DNA from: Pterobdella sp. o SKG-2022 | Taxonomy: Eukaryota > Annelida > Clitellata > Hirudinida > Piscicolidae | Assembly (NCBI GenBank): GCA_964035795.1 | Contig: OZ038326.1 | Span: 1,956,916-2,020,915, forward strand | Direction: 5' to 3' | DNA: 64,000 bases | Shown here: positions 1 to 19,500 of the stretch, piece after piece | Numbering within the stretch: the first letter of the stretch is position 1 | How the letters are laid out: every line of letters begins with the position of its first letter | Made by a program: the position numbers and the translations under genes | The notes under the pieces: generated by a model | Told to the model about the DNA's origin: nothing | What the model saw: the letters and a program-made list of their open reading frames with translations, nothing else | The model's database searches: none

Positions 1-2377
1 GTATAATCCTCATCAAACTCAGCCACCAGGATTTCCCGCTCCAGGGCTTCTGAAAATCCCATTGAAATATCAATTATAACAAAAAACTGAGATAAATTCT
101 GCGATACAATTATTAATATAGTTTCAAAAGTTTTCAGACTAAAATATTAGAAATGCATTATTATTTTTCAATAAAAACATCAAGCCTGAAATAGTTGTTA
201 AATTTGATATAAAAATTATTCAATGAAATTTGAAAAAAAATCTAGAAACTTTTGAAATATAAAGAGCAGTAGTTGTTTTTGTCTGCTGGTGGGTCGAAAA
301 CGCAGGTTTGAGTGAAGGTGCTTTCTTTGCAGGGTGGGTATTTTTGGCACAATTCTTTACATTCCTTTTCACTTCCCACTGTACTCAAGTTCTTTAGTTT
401 TTCACACGCTATGGCAATTTGTTATTTATGGAACTATGATTGATATAGTGTATTTTTGTGATCATTTGTTTGAAAAAACTAACGATATGGTGTGCAACTT
501 TTCTGAAAAATCTCAAGTATATTTATATAGTAACTATAGTTTAAGTTTTAATATTTGTTTTCCCTAATTGATGTTTTATAGATAATATGGTAGGTCTTTT
601 CAACAATCTTTCACAACATTCATAAAGCTATATAATAAGATTGAAAATATATTGCAAATGTTACAAATATTTAAATAAAAGAGTATTTTTATTCAAATAA
701 TCCGAAAAAAATTAAGGATAACTAACGAAAAGCACATATAACCAAGTGTTTAATATTTTCGTAAGCCACGCAGTTCAGCTCTTGGATCTGACCCCCTATG
801 TAAACTAATATGTTGTGATTTATTCTGCAATCTACTTGGCTTTTGAACCTAGGTACTGTTATCATTGGAAAAATCTTTGAAACATTTTGAACCATTGAAA
901 TTTATATTATTTGAATACATTATATAATTATCTACATTATATTAGACTGTATCAATAACACTAAACACTAAATATCAGCTAAAACACAATTGATTTTGAA
1001 ATATCAATTTCTTGATGATTAATATTCGAGAAATTTAATTGTGTTAACTGTGATTCATTAGTAATTTTGATTGACTTGATATTTAATTTTTAATATTTTT
1101 GATGAAATAGCCTCCAGAACGTGAAGCATAAAAACACGTTAAATTAAATTTTTTCAGTGAAACGAAGCTTTTTCAAATATTTCCAATATCATCCTCATCA
1201 TCCTCATCATCATCCTCATCATCATCATCATCATCATCATCACCACCACCACCATCATCATCATCATCACCATCATCATCATCACCATCAAAGTAACTAA
1301 TATCTATCGTGTTTTTAAGTGTAATTCTATATTAATTACCGTAATATATAATATACAATAATAATCAAAACTGGAAATCTCGACCTTTTTTTTGATCGTA
1401 GCCCCATACGTAAGTAATCAGCCCAGGCATTTCTGTTTCTTGAGCATAGGCATCTAACAACAAAGACTGGTCCCATTCCTTTTCTGGGATTTTTTGTTTA
1501 TTTGAGTTTTAGTTTTATTTATCTGTTTAGCTTAATGTCTTTATATGATGATTCATTTGATTATAATTTCTTTATGTCTATCAAATTTAATTGATAATTG
1601 CTTTTTGTTCATTTATTATGGTTAAGCGTTACTTTCTTTATCCATTTAGTTAAGTGTCGTTTTATATATTTATCTATTCAGTTGAACATCGTTATATTCC
1701 TTCACCATACATTTGAATGAAGCTTCAAGAATTGCTCAAAGTAACACAATGGTGTATCGATCAAAACTACAAATCTTTTCGGGAACCTTAAACTACCAAT
1801 CAGAAGACTATTTAAAACTCAAGTCTATACTAACTCACCCATTCAATTATATTTCTTTATGGAACTCACATGTAATTATACTATAAAACTGCACCACCAA
1901 CCAAAAATATCCAGCCTTGTAGAGGGAACGAGTTTGGACTGGTTGGGTGACAGTCCTACTAATATACCATCGTCACGTTTTTTCTTGCATAATAAATTCG
2001 CTTCTTTCACCTGTGGTTTTGGCGTTTAAGAGTTATCCACTTGTTTATCAAGGATGAAGGAGTGGGCGTTATATAAGATGGTATTTTAAAAAATAAATCT
2101 AATAACTGTCTCGTTTTGAGAAGCAAAAAGCTAAAGTTATTATTCAACCTTCAATACTACTAGTCTACCATGCATAGCTTTGAATTTGATGATATTACGA
2201 CGTGATATAATAGGGTTTATCAATTTGAATGATTATAAAACATAGATTAACATCGTTTGACATCCATGGCATCACAAAAAGACATCCCACGTCAATTTGA
2301 CACCATAAGCGTTTTTTGTGGCATTTCGCTTTTAAAAAGAATAGTGCAAAAATATATAATAATGAGCATAGTCTCAT
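1..2377 (-). CDS. Paralogue C (partial): CTLD-like + Apple-like membrane protein
   Basis: Spliced model, minus strand. Exons: 2252-2377, 1902-2010, 1385-1483, 727-855, 250-408 and 49 down to the window edge. Exon 1 begins at an ATG followed by a hydrophobic signal peptide (MRLCSLLYIFALFFL), then the W-C-x5-G-C motif. Exons 2-4 complete a C-type-lectin-like fold with the first core Cys in exon 2, and Cys at the start, middle and end of exon 4 (..VICAF). Exon 5 is a six-Cys PAN/Apple-like module (C..EC..LC..PPC..TC..YC). Exon 6 starts an acidic stalk and is cut by the edge, so the membrane segment and tail are missing here. Exon 2 is the same length as in B (109 nt), and exon 4 the same as in A (129 nt). 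All acceptors are AG. The exon-1 donor GTTAAT is weak, and the exon-5 donor is GTTTCT. The function is unknown; a surface receptor is inferred. Confidence 0.8.
1187..1290. repeat. (CAT)n/(ATC)n trinucleotide microsatellite
   Basis: About 100 bp of TCA/TCC/CCA triplets with interruptions. It lies inside intron 3 of paralogue C, between the exons at 1385-1483 and 727-855. There is no sign that it is translated. Confidence 0.9.
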
Positions 2378-3167
2378 GGTTGTTTTAAATAATTGAAATG
2401 CATCGATGAGAATCCATTGTTGACATTTAAATTTGTTTATCAACGTGTTAAAGAAAAATACTTGGGTGTTTATTTGTTAATACTTATTTAGATAAGTTGT
2501 GCGTGGTTTTGGTCTTGGGAGTTTTGCTATTTTTATCTTATGTTTTGTGGATTTTAACTCCCATTTGTACTATGAAAGCCATTTTCAAGTATTCAATAAG
2601 AATATATAAAAAACAAAAACTTATAAAAATTCAAAAAAAAAACAATTAGTAGGATGTTAATTTTAGTTTATTCTGACATTATGAAATTTTATGCAAAGAC
2701 AAAGCACATTTTAAAAGCAATGTTGTGCACTTCCCAAAAAGTAGTGTCCTGTAAAACCTATCAATTCCTCAACCCAAAACCCAGTTAGGAGCAACCTAAT
2801 GGCCGACTTAGTTCCAATAAAGCAAACTAAAAAATTAAGTTTAAATGATGAGAAAATATAACCAACTATTGTTGAAGTTTAGGGATATTTATCGACGAAG
2901 CTTTTTGTTACAGTTATCTAGTAATTTATACTAGTAGCAAAGGATTTAAGAAATCAGTTATTTATTGTTGAATTTTTATATTTGAGACTGAGAAAAGACT
3001 TTTGAAAATTTTATAAACCAATTAAATTCTTATTTTTTGTTCATCAATATGCTTTTTGAGGATTTAGTCATTTCATTTATTATTACAATTTACAAAAAAA
3101 AAAACTTTATTGAACGAAACGAAAGTCTAACAAAACCAGTTAAAAGTAAGAAAGTAAACAAAATGCT
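2378..3167. other. Intergenic spacer between paralogues C and B
   Basis: AT-rich, about 0.8 kb. It must hold the 3' UTR of B and the promoter of C (both transcribed leftwards). I see no further exon. A minus-strand AATAAA (TTTATT on the plus strand) lies at 3106-3111. Confidence 0.6.
3106..3111 (-). promoter_or_regulatory. Candidate polyadenylation signal of paralogue B
   Basis: AATAAA on the minus strand, about 57 nt past the TGA of paralogue B. In AT-rich DNA the hexamer is common, so only its position supports it. Confidence 0.45.
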
Positions 3168-6100
3168 TCAACTGTCTCCTTTTTTCTTTTGAAATGGTTT
3201 ATCTAGCAACAATTTTTTAACCTCAGTCACAAGAGTTTTGTCCATGCTCATTTGGTCAGTGTTGCTTGCTTCATCTTCAGTAAATGTAAGTTTTGGGTCT
3301 GCAGATGGGTCTTTTTTATTAGTCTCTTTCTTTTTCTCACTTTCTTTCACTGTTTTAAGTTCAGTTCTCTCAGCTTTAATATCTTTAAAACTCGGGGCTG
3401 CTTGTTTCTTTCCAGAAGGTACAACTCTAAGCGCTTCAGAAGTGACCCCAGCAGCATCGCTGTTCACAGTTTTTGTGCCAGTTCTTGCAGTATTACTTTT
3501 AACAGATCCCACTACATCACTTTTAACAGATCCCACTACATCACTTTTAACAGACATTTCAGCATTACTTTTGAGAGGTTCTGCAACTATACTCTTAGCA
3601 CTTTCTACTTTACCTTTAGCAGCTCCTTCAGCAGATTTTGCTTGAGTAATTTCATTCTTTATAGCTTCAAGATCTCCAGTAATATTTTCTTTTGTGTTTT
3701 TTTTGTCACTGACGAATTTAACAGCCAATGCTTCTTTGGACTTAGACTTTGCATTAGCAAGGTTGGATTTCATTTTATTTGGTGCAACAGAGTTGCTTTC
3801 TTCGGGAGCTTTAGTTTCAACAGCGTCAAAGGTGTGTGCTTTTTTAGATTCATCAGTCGCTGGTTCAATTGTTATATTCATGTATTGAAACATTTTGAAT
3901 GAGAATTTCATAAATTTTTTCAGTTGAGAACTAGTATACATAAGCCAATTAATTGATTTTTTGTACAAATAAATATTTACTCAAAAATATAATACATGTT
4001 TTTAACACACACTTATTAATCTGTTTAACATACTTATATGTGAAATTATGTCCAACCTGCTTTATCATCTTGAACAACATAGACCTCTTCGACGGAATCA
4101 TGACTCAAATCATCCACTTCCTCTTCCTTTCAAACATTAAGCATGTAGATACTTGTAATACTATCAAAATAACAATTTTCTATTAAAAAAAGACAAAGCG
4201 TTTTTTAGGACTAAGATTTTGACAAAAATTCATATGTCTAGAAAGTTTTAACTCCAATCAATGTTCTATAACGCAATACAGTATAACGCAAGTTTTCTAT
4301 TCTATACCAGCAATTAACAATTAACTTTGAATATTATTGGCTTGAACTTTAAAAAATTCCTATCAAGTTCTTATCATGTCTTATTGAAACCACTGATAAT
4401 TATGAAATAGTGAAACATGAAAAGCTTTCACTTAGCAAAAACTAACTGATTTTTCTTGAATAAACGTGTTTTATAAACAAATTCCCGTACTTTGAAAAAA
4501 CTATATGAACTAGTTAAGAGCTTCATCAAAAGTTTTACCTTTTTGACGTAGAGAACATAACAGACGCTACCGATTATAACGACGACGAAGAAGAAGAGAA
4601 GCAAAGTTGTGGTGGTTGAAGCATCTGAAGGTAATTAAATATGATTTCTTCAATAAATACTTAGAGGATTAAGGTTTATATTATAAAAATTTCAATGTTA
4701 TGTAATTTTTTATCACAAGTGTTTGGATAAAGTTTACAGTTTATTTGTGTTTTTTTCCTATAATTTTAATTGACCCAAATTATTTTTATTCAATTATTTT
4801 GTTTAAATTGAATATTTTCAAAATAAATGAACTTTTTTACCGTCTTCTATTTCGTCTTTTTTGACTTCCGATCGCACGTTTAATCCTGAAACAAAAATAA
4901 GAATTCTTAAAACAAAATTAATTTTTAGAAACATAAAATCCATTCAACAAAAGTTGAAAGTTTTTCTAAATCAAAACATTGAAGCATCCTCGTGTGTAGG
5001 ATGGTAGTATTATAAAGAATATTAAAAAAAGGCATTTTTTTATAACAGCATAATTAAAAAAATCATCGATCCAGGTTTATTTATGTATTTCCCACATGTA
5101 TTGTATTTATGTACTAGAGATTAAATAATGCAAAAAATTTACACTAATTCGCCTTCATAACCCCCATTACCATTCAATTTCAAAAAACATTCATCCGCTG
5201 GGACGGGTGGAGACAACTTGCAGGTTGATGGGGGGTAGAAGGTGCCGTTTCGGCAGGGTGGCTGTCTTATGCATTTTTTATCGCATTCTTCCTGGCTATG
5301 CACTCCGTTTAAGTTCTCTACTTGCTCACAGGCTTTAGTAGTGAGGGGGAAAGATGGTATATGGAACACTGATCTTTATCTCCAATATAAAATTGTAAAT
5401 TATAAGTGATTATCTTGGGTTAATATGAATTCACGTAAGTATCAACAAATAAAAACTCAGAAATAGTGAAAATTATATTTATTGCTATTATGGAAATGTA
5501 AGTTAATTTTACAATGTTATGAAAGCTGCATTGCTCACCAAAGTGGCACACAACTATGTAATTCTTTGTTGGACACATGTCCAAGTCAATTCCATTCTCC
5601 GTCAATACAACCACGCTCCGAGAGAAGTTGCAGTTGGGCTTGGGTATGTCTTCTAACTCTTCCACTAATGTTAATATCGATACATGATTGATAATGCAAT
5701 GAATCATTACGTTATTTGAAGTACCTTAATACTGAAGGTTTAAAATGGTCACATTTTTGGTCAAAGAATTTTATCAAAGAAGTTAAGGGTTGGCTTATAT
5801 TTTTTATGTTCATTAATTTATCAGCAAAATTCTTCACGGTTGTAAGCTTGGTTTGTGAACACGCGTTTTAACTTGTTTTATGTTTCAAGTTCATTTTTGA
5901 CCAATTTTTATTCAAGCACTAACCAAAGACACCACCTACAGTATTATTTAATTTAGAAATAACAATTGCAACTTATATTATATCGTGTTTAATTTTTTCA
6001 AAAAAAAAACTTTTAGCCAAAAACTGTGGAACAGGTGCTAACTTAGCCCGAAGCGGTCTCAAAACCAATAACTCTAACTCTAATAGTTGGGTTATGCTAT

Positions 6101-7535
6101 CCAATACCAATATTATCCACATTGTGTTAAAAACACTATATTTAAACTATTGAATCGGTACAAATGTATTAACATCATTACCTATGGTTTTATCGATTGT
6201 CCAGTGGAAACTTACGGTGTTATGAGTTTTCATTGTGGGTATGGCATCCAGCAGTAAATTGTGGCCCCATTTGCGAGCTGTTTAAAATATGTGTATAAAG
6301 GCTGTTAGACTAAAAGGGTTACTGAGATTTAAGATTATTTTCAAGTGAATTTTCCAAAGTATATCTATTCATCTAGTGTATAAAGTAAAATATAGTATGT
6401 AACTGTTGAAAATTTTGATCTATTAATGAAATTTTCTTATAAATTGTTTTCAATTAATTCTCATTCCACATATGCAAGAACATGCTTCAAAAACAGATGA
6501 TAGATAAATAACTATTGAATCTTATTGTATTTACATTAAATCTTAAAAGAAATTCAACCTATATCCATAAGGAAAGACAGTTCGTAGACGTTTTTTTGTT
6601 CCAAAGCAGAGCCTACTAGCCTCCCTCCAGGCTTCCTGGCGTCGCACATTTCCCCCGCCTTACTCACCTGTCAACAATACAAATAACCATACAATGATTT
6701 AGTTTCAAACGTTTATCAAAGAATTTTGTTTTGGATGTTTGCTGATTGTAGAAATTTTTTTAGTTTAGCTTGAATTGTGTATAATTTTTGGGAATTAATG
6801 TTCGGTTTCAAGCCTGGCTCTGCTGCAATCCTTCTTAAGATGAACACTTTGATACGCAAACACCAAAAAAGAAGATAAAACATTTTATTGAATTTTAAAA
6901 AAAACCTAAATTCTACCACACACAAAGAGGGTAGCACAGATGGATTCAAAAACTACTCAATTTGCTTTATTGGGAAGCCAAAGACTGGTTTTTTTGCTAA
7001 TTCTCTCATAAAAATAATGAAAAAAAAAACGCAGTAATACCATGTGAAAAAATTGAACACAAATTATATACAAAGAAGTGGTTGAAAAACGTATCAAGAG
7101 CAAAACAAAGAGGAAGACGATGAAACAGCTTTTACAGAGAAGTGGGAGGTATTATGAAGAGGGATTTATGTGAATAACTTGGAATTACTGGATTGAAAGT
7201 TATTTTTGGAAAGCCTTTCAGTAATTCTTCACAGAATAACAAGACAGAGATAATATTGTTTGTATAAAAAAATAATATTTCATTTAGATAATTTGTTCAC
7301 GATTTCTATTGTTTAATAATTCAATTTTTGTTATTTAGACTGTTAAATGGAAAAATATCAAAACGTGTTTTTTATAAAATCTATGTCTACTCACGTCATT
7401 GGTCATATAATGCTCAGAAAGCAGAAGGAAACAACCAATCCGAGGATAGCACCAAGAAATTCTCTCATCCCCCAATATTCCGACATATATATACAATGAG
7501 ATTAATAAGACCAAAAAGGTTAGTCTCATCGTCAT
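3168..7535 (-). CDS. Paralogue B: CTLD-like + Apple-like single-pass membrane protein
   Basis: Nine-exon model: 7395-7535, 6559-6667, 6182-6277, 5539-5664, 5171-5332, 4841-4885, 4539-4624, 4057-4126, 3168-3859. It joins in phase to 508 aa. Residues 1-22 are a signal peptide. About 29-157 form a divergent long-form C-type-lectin-like domain: WC-x5-GC hairpin, A-x3-C, GGRLVG, LLLDA, then C..DMC..VVC. About 158-210 are a six-Cys PAN/Apple-like module, and 211-226 a short Lys/Glu stalk. A transmembrane helix lies at about 233-251 (LLLFFFVVVIIGSV), followed by an acidic exon (EEEVDD..). The tail of about 230 residues is rich in Lys, Ser, Ala and Glu and looks disordered. The WND calcium-site motif is absent, so calcium-dependent sugar binding is doubtful. 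It is a tandem paralogue of A and C, and the ligand is unknown. The acidic exon at 4057-4126 has no counterpart I can find in A. Confidence 0.85.
3496..3543 (-). repeat. 24-nt in-frame tandem duplication in the tail of B
   Basis: Two identical 24-nt units (3496-3519 and 3520-3543) plus the first ten bases of a third. They encode the repeated octapeptide GSVKSDVV in the cytoplasmic tail. Identity at the DNA level suggests recent duplication. Confidence 0.9.
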
Positions 7536-8301
7536 TGGTGAACTACAAAGTCATTTTAAAATGTGATTTAACTTTTGAAAGATTTAGTGGTTATTGGTTT
7601 AAAAAATATTTTGTCAGTTTTTGAAAGACGTTTAAAAATTAAAACTAGTTTTGGTTGTAGAAGTGGATCTAATATTTTTGAAACTTTTCAGATTTTTCTT
7701 TTGAATGTTTAATTCATAAATATTCAAAAAATTGTTCTGTTATAAATGTGTATTTGAACGAAACGCTAGTCATGACGTAAAATAAACAAAAATGACTAAA
7801 AGTTAAAATAAGGATCAGTACTGCTCAAAACTTTAATTTAAAATTTAGCTTCACTTTGAAAAAATTGAAATTATCTTTACTTAAACTAAAATAATTTAAA
7901 CCGATTGAAACTGCATTTTTATACCCTAATGACTTGAATAAAAATACTGAAGTGCCCAATGGAATGTTTTTAACTAAGACTAGGATAGAATTGGTAATGG
8001 TTTTTTGATTATTTTCGGTTGAATGTATAGGACTATTCTATAAAATGCAGATTCAGTTAGGATGTAAGACTATTTTTAACAACTGTTAATGGGGTTTTTG
8101 GAGCGATCTTTATTGAAGTTTAAAAGTTTATTTTAAAAATGCTAACAAAATATATTGGCAAAATGTCGAATAAATGTGATAGGAAACTTTAAACTTGCAG
8201 AACTTAGTTAATTATGTGCTCGTTTCAAATCTTTGTGGTAGAAACTAAAAAGCTTATTCCACTTTATTAAAGTCTTTTTAAGCAATATGCCTTATCTTAA
8301 A
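7536..8301. other. Intergenic spacer between paralogues B and A
   Basis: About 0.77 kb, AT-rich, almost the same length as the C-B spacer. It holds the 3' UTR of A and the presumed promoter of B. No exon recognised. Confidence 0.6.
8263..8268 (-). promoter_or_regulatory. Candidate polyadenylation signal of paralogue A
   Basis: AATAAA on the minus strand about 33 nt past the TAA of paralogue A. Support is positional only. Confidence 0.45.
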
Positions 8302-12536
<4,235 letters not shown>

Positions 12537-13571
12537 GTATTACTTTTTATTGCAACACTACATACTGTGTTCGTTTCATTACGTTCGAGTTTGTTTATCA
12601 AAATATAATGTTTTCATTGAACGAAATGTGGAATTAAATTAAAACTTGATATTGTTATGAGCGTGGTAAGAGTGGTCATGCATTTTTTAGATCTTTATAC
12701 TTAAGGTTTTCAAAACATGCAGTGAATATGCTTGGTTACAATATATCAAAAACCGAGATTCAACAGTCACATAACATGGGAAATTTTAAGTAATTTAGTT
12801 CGTAATTAAAACATGATATATCCTTTAATCAGAGAATACTTAAATTCAGTCTCACTGCATCATGAGTTGGTTACCTCATTCAGAAAATATTATTTGATCG
12901 ACCAAAAACTTCACATTTCTCAATTGTAAACTTGAAAAAAAACGAAACTTCTATTTATTAAGTTTTCAAAATGTTTTTCCTATAGACTTTAATTGAAAGA
13001 TTTAGACAAAAAATGGTAATTAGACGATTCGTTACATTACAAATTATACTACAAACTCCAACTACGACAACAAACTGATAGGTATAATTTGTTAAGCTTT
13101 GATGTATGTGTTATAATTAAAAATTTTAATAAACTATCCCGTTGAAAATATTAATGGCTATGAATTTAAAATATTTGTATATAATTCCATTAGCAGATAG
13201 GACGTGAAATTTCAAAATTTAATGTCAAAACGAAATCTGCATAGTTATATATAAAACCAGTTATACACAAAGTGCAGAAGAAATGAAATTTTTCTAAAAG
13301 CTAGCATTCAAAAAGTATATAACTTTTTTATTAATTATACCAACTCATATTTTCTTAGCCTTATTTTACGCTATATAAATTGAAGTCATTGATACTACTT
13401 CAAAAATTAAGCAAACATGCGAATTTCGAAAGATATATACAAATATTTAATAAGAGTTTAACCACCAGTAGCAATTGAATTTCTCCAATGTATACATGAT
13501 AACTGGGTATATGAAATATGTATAAAATTTAAGAGATTATATAAAAGTGTTCGTTTATAGAACAACTCTTC
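12537..13571. other. Intergenic spacer between paralogue A and VPS4
   Basis: About 1.0 kb of AT-rich DNA. It must hold the promoter of A and the 3' UTR of VPS4. I see no exon and no clear promoter motif. Confidence 0.6.
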
Positions 13572-16589
<3,018 letters not shown>

Positions 16590-19500
16590 TATATTTTTGA
16601 CAAAATTCTCAAAAAAAATATAAACAGATCTCAAGTTTATTTACACGGCCATTTAAACGGAATTATAGACAGAAGAATAAAGGTTTATGAAATCTAATAG
16701 TTAATAGTAGGATTTTTTCTGTTTCTAGCGCTAACTTCATTTTTTTTTAAAAATTGAACTCAATTTTTGTTTTTATTAAAAGTGTTATAATTAAATATTC
16801 AAATATATAATTTAAAATTTGTTTATTTTTGTATTGAAAAAATTCATGAACAATCTTTGTTTTGAATCAATTTTCATAAAATTAAAAAAAACATTCGATT
16901 TACTATAAAAACATATTATTTTCGATTTTTTTATTGAAATGGTTTCTACCAACTAATAAACCTTTGACATATTCCACAAGGACCTGCCTAAGAAAATAGA
17001 ATTTTTCTTTATACGCAACTTTGGACATTTTTAAAGCTGAAAATGAAGATTTAAATCTTCTGATAACAATATACTGAACTTTTTTATGACATAATTTTAT
17101 TATTTCCAGAATCACGTTTGTTAAGGTAAAAATATTCCAAAAAAAAGAATATAAATTTTATAGCTTTGTTTTAATTCTGAGGCTTTGTGTTTGAAGAAAC
17201 TAAAAACATAAATATTGAAAAAGTTCTTATTTACAATCAATAATCAAGAAAACTTTTAGATATTTTTCAATAAATATCCGAATGAAAGTGAAAAAATATT
17301 TCATAAAACAATTTAGTGCTAAATGTATATAAGAACCACGAAATTTTATTGAATTTTCCACAATTTAATTTCAAAATCTTCTCATGAAATACTTTTGAAC
17401 GTAAATTTATTTATGAAAAAATGAGCCAAAATTTAAACTAATTTCAAACAGGTTTAAAAGGTTAATTACCATAATGTTTTAATCTTTTTTGCTTAAAGAA
17501 AGTGGTTTTTAAAAAATCTTTCAAAAACATAAACTTTGAGAAACTCAAGATATAATGATACAGCTAGGTGAATTGATGTCGAAACAAGTTTCAAAAATAG
17601 CCATACTTCACAATAAAGTTTCTCCTAACATAATGTAATTGATACCATTTTTTTTGTTGTCAGAGTCATGAGAATTTTTCTTTTCATTGCTTTATATATT
17701 TTTTAGCTAATTCTTCTTTATTTGTTTTATTATTTTTTAAATATGATTATTGTAATTAATAGTTATTATTATCACTATTTTTAATCTCAAGTTTCGTTGC
17801 TAGTTTAATTTTGTTCAATTGCTTCTAGTTTTTTACATCTATTTTAAATTCTATTAATTAACTTAGAATGAAAACGTTTTGATCTAAATAGCAAAAAAAC
17901 TCAGCAAAAAACATGTAATTAAGATTAAATAAATCTTCTGCAAGCTTTCCTTTCATTTGCTGACGATCAAACCCTATGGGAAGTTGCCAGCTTCCAAACG
18001 TCAAGACATCTACTTGAATAAAGAAATTACAAATTTGAAAAATTATTAGAATTAAACAAAAAATAAAAAAAAAAAACAGTAAAAATGAATATAGAAGTAA
18101 AACAAGTTGTTTGAAAATTAAATTCTACTATTTTGTCAGTTATTTTTCAATTTTTTCGGTGATTACACATTATATTCTATTTATTGAAAGCATGTTTAGT
18201 ATTATTTACAACCTGTGGAAAAACAATCTATAATGTCAATCGTTTCTCTTTAGCAGTTTCTTTTTTTTTTAAACTTTTCAATGACTGAAACTTTGGGGAG
18301 TTTTCATTTGATTTGATTTTGTTGAAAAAAAATTAAAAACTATTTCTGATGAAAAACTGTAACAAAAATCGGAAAAATGAGTAAAACAATTTCATTAAAA
18401 AAAAAAGTTGAAGACAATAATGAAATATACATATTCAACTTCGTGAATAAAAATTTTATTTAAAAATGCCGAATTTCGGAAAGTTTTTTAATGTATAACA
18501 CACCTTGAGTTATAATGCATTTGAAACTCAACTCCATCACAAAACAACATACTGAAGGGAAGGTAAAAAAAATCTTTTTAGAGTTCTTTTTTTGATTTTC
18601 GCTAACGGATTATTATAAGTTTCAGTTATCAAAAATTTTGCTAATTTTTGAATAAAAGTGTTTTTTAAAAAAATTCATATATTTGAAGTATTGAAATCTA
18701 TTCATTGAAAAAAATCAGGCGCTATATAAATGTCTTTGAAACAAAAAAATTTCATGAAATAATTATCATATCTTAATACAGAAAATGTTGATAATATTTG
18801 ACCCAATGGCTAAGAACCATTGATTGAAACAGAAAAACTATTTTAGAAAATTAACTTTTTCAATTCTAAAAAAGCGCTTGGCTGTATATAAACTGATATT
18901 GATTGAAAAGAAAATGCAATGAGTTTTTTTCAGCCTTTTCATTGTTTTCGAAGTTTTTTATTCGAAATTTATTTTCAAATTATAGAAAATAACAATTATC
19001 TTACTCATGGAAATAATGAGAGCAAAAAAAAAATAAAGTAATAGTAGCTTGAGTGATTATATAAATTATAGGGGAGCATAAGTAAACGAATAATAAACTA
19101 ATTAAAATTAATGAAAAAATCGAAATATGAAATAAGTATGATTTGAAAATTTATTGTTGAATCCTTTGAAGATATATTTTGATTATATCGATGAGAAGAA
19201 AGGAAGACAGTTCATATGTCTAACAAAAGAACTGTAAAAAAAACTATGGATGGATCAGAAACTATTGGTGATAAATCCTTTCATTGGACTTCTGTATCAT
19301 GTTAAAATATTATATTACTAAACAGCTGAGCTTTGGATCCCATATTCACCAGGGTTGTTGATAACTTTATCATTGTTCACTGTACACTTGTTATTGCCTT
19401 CCACATAGTGTCTAAGAATCAACTTCCAAAAACACTTGACTGCATTGATAATTAAAATGATGTTAGACTATTTATAGGGTTCAATGACCTATCTTATTTC

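Noticed and set aside
3238..3902. Plus-strand open frames of 135 and 216 codons
   Set aside because: They are antisense shadows of the Lys/Ser-rich tail exon of paralogue B.
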